From the NCBI GenBank assembly GCA_021798935.1, contig JAJZBL010000001.1, positions 1-64,000 of the forward strand: a DNA stretch of 64,000 bases. Reading direction: 5' to 3'. The notes below the pieces were generated by a model. The model ran no database searches. It saw only the letters and a list, made by a program, of their open reading frames with translations, and was not told the origin of the DNA. This DNA comes from Microcaldota archaeon. Lineage in GTDB: Archaea > Micrarchaeota > Micrarchaeia > Micrarchaeales > Micrarchaeaceae. The translations under genes and the position numbers were made by a program. Shown here one piece after another: positions 60,105 to 64,000 of the stretch. The number at the start of each line of letters is the position of its first letter. The stretch's first letter is position 1.

Positions 60105-60383
60105 TTACATTATTTTGCTGCTTTTATGTTGCAAAACTTTCTTTGTTCCTTCTACTACAGAAAGATCTCGGGTTATTGAATTAAATGATGCTCTTAATGC
60201 AGATATGTCAGCAGCTAAGATACTTATTTGTAATAAATTTCCTGTTTTTGATACTTTAACTTCAGCACGTTCATAGCTTTTAAGGTTATTTTCAATTTTA
60301 CTTTCTATTATGAACTTGTCATATGGTGTTATTATTGATGCTTGGTATTTGAACTTATTTCTGTTTTGCTTTTGTGATACCAT
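60105..60383 (-). CDS. pcc1: KEOPS subunit Pcc1-like protein
   Basis: This 92-residue protein matches the Pcc1/CTAG family, which dimerises within the KEOPS complex that adds N6-threonylcarbamoyl to adenosine 37 of tRNA. The pattern is a beta-strand pair, a charged middle with E-V-K-V-S-K-T-G-N-L-L-Q-I-S-I-L-A-A-D-I-S-A-L-R-A and a helix. The A-x-D-x-x-A-L-R-A-S-x-N-S segment is characteristic. It lies seven bases downstream of eL15. Confidence 0.78.
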   Translation of the reverse strand: MVSQKQNRNKFKYQASIITPYDKFIIESKIENNLKSYERAEVKVSKTGNLLQISILAADISALRASFNSITRDLSVVEGTKKVLQHKSSKIM

Positions 60384-60390
60384 AACCTAT

Positions 60391-60900
60391 TCAGCTCTTT
60401 ACCCTGTGGCGTTTGCCGCTGCTTGTAAGGCTGCGTTCAGCCCTGCCTCTCTGCTTTGCTACATCCTTAAGTATAGGATCTTTTGTAATTGCAGGATGGC
60501 TACTGTCAACTAAAAGCACTTCATAAAATTTATAGGGTCCTGTATCTCCAACGTAGTAAGAATTCAATACCTCACAGTTGGAGTATTTTTTAGTTGCACG
60601 GACTTCTGCTATTGATTGCATTGATGTAGCTCTTGAGAAGAATCTACCGTTTTTTGAAGGTTTCCTGCCTCCTCCTACCATGGCTCTTTTCTTTCTGCCT
60701 TTTTTTACCTTTACTCTTACAACTATCAAGCCTTGTTTGGCTTTATACCCTAATACCCTTGCACGTGGAAGATTTGTTGGCTTATCTACTCTAATAATAG
60801 AGTTTTCTTTTCCCCATTTAGCAAGCCTATTTTTATATTCATCTGAACGTACTTTATATTCATTTATAAATGTATTTCGGATATACTTGTATGCTCCCAT
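60391..60900 (-). CDS. rpl15e: Ribosomal protein eL15
   Basis: This 169-residue protein is eL15. The Y-K-Y-I-R-N-T-F start, the R-A-R-V-L-G-Y-K-A-K-Q-G segment (residues about 46-57), V-K-K-G-R-K-K-R and the G-R-K-P-S-K-N motif are characteristic. It is shorter than the usual 190-200. It heads a pair with pcc1, divergent from TFE across an A+T-rich region. Confidence 0.95.
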   Translation of the reverse strand: MGAYKYIRNTFINEYKVRSDEYKNRLAKWGKENSIIRVDKPTNLPRARVLGYKAKQGLIVVRVKVKKGRKKRAMVGGGRKPSKNGRFFSRATSMQSIAEVRATKKYSNCEVLNSYYVGDTGPYKFYEVLLVDSSHPAITKDPILKDVAKQRGRAERSLTSSGKRHRVKS

Positions 60901-61225
60901 TTAAATCACGATTTATAATTACCCAATTAGTAAAAAGCATTACTTATTTTACACACAAATATAAAAATCTATACTATTTTTTTAAATTAGGTAGATTTAT
61001 TTTTCATAATTTCTAAAAATTTTGCTTAAATTAGAGTTTTAGGTTTAGCGAAAAATCGGAAAAAGGTAATATAAGATTACAAGATATTTTGTATTCGAGG
61101 TTTCATAAATTTTAGTAAAAATAAGTTAAAAACCAATAAAATTATGCAATATTTCTGATTAAATTATTAACAAGATTTAAATAATACAAAAATCAAAATG
61201 ATAGTAACTTCGTAAGGTGCATGCT
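60901..61225. other. Divergent promoter region eL15/TFE
   Basis: About 325 very A+T-rich bases separate eL15 and TFE. For TFE a TTTAAATAATACA element near 61176-61188 and AAGGTG before the ATG are visible. I see no coding frame or convincing RNA structure here. Confidence 0.4.
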
Positions 61226-61999
61226 ATGTCTAATAATATTAAAGTATCAGGAAACACAGGTAACAGAAAAAGAGCTAATTTAATAAATAAGAAAAAGGAA
61301 GTTGCTGTTAATAATAAAAAGTTAGATACAGATACCAAGGCAAAAACAATTCAAAAATTTAATAAAGTGCCTTTGGTAAAAGAGTCTTATAGCAAGATAA
61401 TTAAGAAGGATGCAAAAAAAAGCAAACCGGCAGATGCTAAAATGATAGAAAGTATTTATGGAAGCATCGATTTGCAGAGAAAAATACACAGTGTAATTGA
61501 TGATTTGGCTAATAATGATGTTGTTGCAACATATTTGAGCCAAAGAGTTAGTAAGAATTCTATTGATATAATAAAAGAATTAGTAAAGCCAAAGACCGAT
61601 GACGAAATGGCAGAGGATCTAGATATTAAGATCAATTCAGTAAGGCGTATTGTCAACATACTTCATACTTACGGATTAACTAACTATAGGAGAGAAAAGA
61701 ATAAAGAGGGCTGGGAATCATTTTATTGGTATATTAATATAAGGAAGATACCAGACTTTTTGAATTACGTTGTTTCTGTATCATCAACAAAGTTAAATAT
61801 AGATGATAAATGCAATGACTATTTTGTTTGTAATCATTGTTATAATGAAAATAGGATGATATTTAATTTTGACTCTGCATTTGAAGCAGACTTTAAATGC
61901 ATAAATTGTGGAGGGTCTTTGATAAGGATAAGTAAACCGCAAGCTATAGATTTGGCTAAGAATAAACTGAAGATAGAAGGATTAAAGATAAAGAAATAA
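61226..61999 (+). CDS. tfe: Transcription factor E (TFE alpha)
   Basis: This protein of about 257 residues is TFE, the archaeal homologue of the TFIIE alpha subunit. It helps RNA polymerase melt the promoter. A basic low-complexity tail (about 1-70) precedes the winged-helix domain (about 75-160, with K-T-D-D-E-M-A-E-D-L-D-I-K-I-N-S-V-R-R-I-V and R-E-K-N-K-E-G-W-E-S-F-Y-W-Y), then a linker and a zinc ribbon with C-N-H-C and C-I-N-C. The N-terminal addition is longer than typical. ATG at 61226 has AAGGTG six bases upstream; an in-frame GTG at 61217 is less likely. Confidence 0.94.
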   Translation: MSNNIKVSGNTGNRKRANLINKKKEVAVNNKKLDTDTKAKTIQKFNKVPLVKESYSKIIKKDAKKSKPADAKMIESIYGSIDLQRKIHSVIDDLANNDVVATYLSQRVSKNSIDIIKELVKPKTDDEMAEDLDIKINSVRRIVNILHTYGLTNYRREKNKEGWESFYWYINIRKIPDFLNYVVSVSSTKLNIDDKCNDYFVCNHCYNENRMIFNFDSAFEADFKCINCGGSLIRISKPQAIDLAKNKLKIEGLKIKK

Positions 62000-62115
62000 A
62001 CTGTTTGTTATTTTGTTAATTTAACATTTTGCAAATTTTTTAATAAAATAGGATTTTAGAAACATTTAAATATTTAGATTAAATAATTACTTTCATAGTC
62101 TATTTGTAGTTTTGA

Positions 62116-62190
62116 AGCGAGGTAGGGTAGTCTGGAGTGCCCGCCGGGCTCATAACCCGGAGGTCGATGGTTCAAATCCATCCCTCGCTA
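62116..62190 (+). tRNA. Initiator tRNA-Met(CAT)
   Basis: The 75-nt fold has acceptor AGCGAGG/CCTCGCT with the A1-U72 pair and the CCGGG/CCCGG anticodon stem with three G-C pairs that mark archaeal initiator tRNA. The anticodon is CAT in the loop CTCATAA. T-arm and D-arm are regular, the discriminator is A, there is no intron and CCA is not encoded. Confidence 0.95.
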
Positions 62191-62252
62191 TAAATTTTCT
62201 GTTTTTATATGTTGGACTAAGTGTTCTTATAATTACTTTTTATAAACAAATA

Positions 62253-62419
62253 ACCCCACACTTCCGCTATTCCGTATTGTTTTGAAAAAGAAACATTTAA
62301 AATAGTAGAATTGTAATTTAGTATTACAATTAAAAAATAAAATTTGTTTTATTTGTATATTTGTTTTTTTTTATTTGTATTATATATATTTAGTAAAGCT
62401 AATAGCGGAAGTGTGGGGT
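62253..62419. repeat. 19-bp perfect inverted repeat flanking the GINS promoter
   Basis: The left arm 62253-62271 (ACCCCACACTTCCGCTATT) is the exact reverse complement of 62401-62419. The 129 bases between are extremely A+T-rich, hold the GINS TATA box (near 62378-62390) and another 8-bp dyad (ATTGTAAT/ATTACAAT). The right arm ends six bases before the GINS start codon. Confidence 0.8.
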
Positions 62420-62425
62420 CTATCT

Positions 62426-62977
62426 ATGGAAAGCAAAATTGACTATGCATCTATATGGAAATTGAGCATACAAGAAGATCAAACCAATGAACTTCAACCC
62501 CTTAGTAAAGATTTCTACGAAAAAACTCTTTTATTGATCAATCAAATCAAGGATCCTGAAATTGGTCGTTCACCAAAATCAAATTCTCTTAAATTATTAA
62601 ATAAATTATTCGAAAAACGTAAGCAAAAAATTGCAATATATGCTGCTTACAACAAACCTCTTCCTAATCCAGTACCAAAAGAAGAACAAGAACTCTACAT
62701 TAAAATAATTACACTTCTTAAAAATATCACATTAAATAAAAACTCTTTACCATCAGAAAAGTCTTATGCACAAGAGTCTCCAAAAGAAGACATAATCAAA
62801 CAACCAGATTATCCAAAAGAAGCAAAACAAGTTAAAGCTCTTCAAAATATGCCTGAAATATTATTGCCTTCTGGGAATAAAATAGGCCCTGCAAATAAAG
62901 GTGATATTATAGATATAAATAACGACGAAGATATTAAATTTTTAATATCTAGCTCATTGTGCGAATATACTTCCTAA
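62426..62977 (+). CDS. GINS complex protein (Gins51-like)
   Basis: This protein of about 183 residues is a GINS subunit of the CMG-type replicative helicase. The N-terminal helical A domain (about 1-100) is diverged, and the C-terminal small B domain shows the family pattern: M-P-E-I-L-L-P-S-G-N-K-I-G-P-A-N-K-G-D-I near residues 138-157, equal to the F-V-G-x-D-G-x-x-Y-G-P-F-K-K-G-D-I of Gins51. A Pro/Ser/Glu-rich linker lies between. ATG at 62426 lies in a 5' leader formed by an inverted-repeat arm. The stop codon is in a 5-bp hairpin (TACTT/AAGTA). Confidence 0.72.
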   Translation: MESKIDYASIWKLSIQEDQTNELQPLSKDFYEKTLLLINQIKDPEIGRSPKSNSLKLLNKLFEKRKQKIAIYAAYNKPLPNPVPKEEQELYIKIITLLKNITLNKNSLPSEKSYAQESPKEDIIKQPDYPKEAKQVKALQNMPEILLPSGNKIGPANKGDIIDINNDEDIKFLISSSLCEYTS

Positions 62978-63184
62978 AGTACCAAGTAACCAAAAGTATT
63001 TATAATTATATATAAATATATAAACAGGCACCATAACGTAAAGTTTAATAAATTTTCATTTAAATTTTTATTTGATAAAATTTTAAAAGTTTAAAATAAA
63101 TATGTTATTAATTAATAAAACCAACATCAACTATTTTAATTTTTTAAAATTAGCATTTATATTTATCTGTTAAATTGTGATAAT
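62978..63184 (+). promoter_or_regulatory. Promoter region of the eL42-aIF2-alpha unit
   Basis: The gap is very A+T-rich with several T-rich runs; a TATA-like TTTATATTTATC lies near 63156-63168, about 25 bases before the eL42 start. No gene or RNA is supported. Confidence 0.35.
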
Positions 63185-63466
63185 ATGAAAGTTCCAAAAG
63201 AAATCAGTACTTACTGCCCGAAATGCAACAAAGAAACTGTACATACTGTAAAGTTCTATACCCAAAAACCTAGAGGGGGTCTTAGTGTAGGAACTAGAAG
63301 AAGCGAAAGAAAAAGGAAAGGATATTTTGGAAAAGTAAAAGGTCAAGCTACCGTAAAGAAGGTTTCAAAAAGGCAAAAAGCAATATTGAAATGCAAAGTT
63401 TGTTCATATTCTGTTGATAGAGTTTTTGGAAACAGAACAAAGAAGAAACTAGAATACAAGATGTGA
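63185..63466 (+). CDS. rpl44e: Ribosomal protein eL42 (L44e)
   Basis: This 93-residue protein is eL42. The Y-C-P-K-C-N-K-E-T near residues 10-18, the R-R-S-E-R-K-R-K-G-Y tract and the second zinc pair C-K-V-C near 71-74 are the zinc-ribbon signatures. In most archaea eS27 lies between eL42 and aIF2-alpha; here aIF2-alpha follows after six bases and eS27 is missing from this place. Confidence 0.96.
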   Translation: MKVPKEISTYCPKCNKETVHTVKFYTQKPRGGLSVGTRRSERKRKGYFGKVKGQATVKKVSKRQKAILKCKVCSYSVDRVFGNRTKKKLEYKM

Positions 63467-63472
63467 TAATTA

Positions 63473-64000
63473 ATGGATGAGCATACACCAAAATTTGGAG
63501 ACTTGGTTATAGGAGAGATATCTAAGATTTCTCCTTTTGGTGCATATTGCAAGCTTTTGGAATATAATAATCTGGAGACCTTCCTTCCACTTAGGGAAAT
63601 TTCTTCAGGTTGGATAAAAAATATACACGAGTTTTTACATATTAATCAAAGGGTAGTGTGCAAAGTAATATACATAGATAAATCAAAAGGAACTATCGAT
63701 GTATCTCTAAAGAAAGTCACTCCAAGGGACGCTAAAATAAAAATTAACAGCTATACTTTAGAAAAACGTTCTGAAGTCATAATTCAACAAGCATTAAAGA
63801 TGACTAACTTAGAGGGACAGAAAGATTCTATCATCAATTTAATTTTACACGAGTTTCAAAACTACACATCATTCTTATCAAAATTGTCTGATTCTGATGA
63901 ACCCATAAAAACTTCTTCGGTGCCTGTCCAATTACAAGAAGAAATACTAAAATTAATCAAGTCAAGCAGGAAGAAGAAGGAATATAAAGTGTCCTATATA
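63473..64000 (+). CDS. Translation initiation factor 2 alpha subunit, N-terminal part (cut by window end)
   Basis: The frame is open from ATG at 63473 to the end of the window, giving 176 residues. The first about 85 are an S1-type OB fold: F-G-D-L-V-I-G-E-I-S-K-I-S-P-F-G-A-Y-C-K-L, L-P-L-R-E-I-S and the K-V-I-Y-I-D-K-S-K-G-T-I-D-V-S-L-K-K-V segment typical of aIF2-alpha. A helical domain follows. The factor carries initiator tRNA with aIF2-gamma. The first 15 or so residues of the start are normal. Confidence 0.92.
   Translation, partial: MDEHTPKFGDLVIGEISKISPFGAYCKLLEYNNLETFLPLREISSGWIKNIHEFLHINQRVVCKVIYIDKSKGTIDVSLKKVTPRDAKIKINSYTLEKRSEVIIQQALKMTNLEGQKDSIINLILHEFQNYTSFLSKLSDSDEPIKTSSVPVQLQEEILKLIKSSRKKKEYKVSYI

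Overview
The window is archaeal and looks like a small-genome DPANN archaeon of the ARMAN/Micrarchaeota type. Archaeal markers are a eukaryote-like translation set (eS19, eL39, eL31, eL15, eL42, eL20/LX, eIF6, aIF2-alpha), NAC with a UBA tail, PDCD5, TFE, a TBP-like protein, RadA, GINS, deoxyhypusine synthase, FtsY, prefoldin, an AglB-type oligosaccharyltransferase and isoprenoid-ether lipid enzymes. TATA boxes of archaeal type and GGTG-type ribosome binding sites precede many genes. Genes are tightly packed and A+T-rich. Two tRNAs carry introns at non-canonical sites, and ribosomal operons are broken up, which fits ultrasmall archaea. The assignment to a lineage is inference; no database search was possible.

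Layout. 1-2.05 kb: 5' two thirds of a 23S rRNA gene (minus), cut by the window edge. 2.3-9.6 kb: truD, nac, DUF424, a processive membrane glycosyltransferase, intron-bearing tRNA-Ser(CGA), an acetyltransferase, an orphan helical protein, an MFS carrier, tRNA-Ala(TGC). 9.6-13.1 kb: lysine-rich and coiled-coil orphans, a GT4 glycosyltransferase and the detached uL30-uL15 pair. 13.3-18.1 kb: flavin reductase, UbiA-family lipid prenyltransferase, deoxyhypusine synthase, beta-CASP nuclease, orphan. 18.2-23.3 kb: a membrane-anchored winged-helix protein in one operon with ADP-forming acyl-CoA synthetase, then eS19-PDCD5-eL39-eL31-eIF6. 23.4-30.2 kb: a surface protein, LX-prefoldin-FtsY, a pilus-type ATPase, a regulator, PRC-barrel and RNase HII, and tRNA-Arg(TCG) with an intron in the T-loop. 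30.2-43.9 kb: a 1776-residue repeat protein, FtsZ, GT4, a single-repeat TBP, geranylgeranyl reductase, a second surface protein with its winged-helix partner, and DUF92. 43.9-55.3 kb: a candidate structured RNA, radA, gyrBA, a CDP-alcohol phosphotransferase, a third surface protein and an AglB fused to an extra membrane domain. 55.3-64 kb: the uL3-uL4-uL23-uL2-uS19-uL22-uS3 cluster, Pcc1, eL15, TFE, initiator tRNA-Met, GINS, eL42 and aIF2-alpha (cut by the window end).

Themes. The envelope set is large: three glycosyltransferases, an oligosaccharyltransferase, four big membrane-anchored proteins rich in N-glycosylation sequons, and four lipid enzymes. Two of the surface proteins share a module that I do not recognise from elsewhere. 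The basal transcription set is unusual in having a TBP with only one of the two repeats. Several genes end in hairpins whose stems run through the stop codon, which suggests that termination signals have been folded into coding ends. I see no CRISPR array, insertion sequence or prophage.
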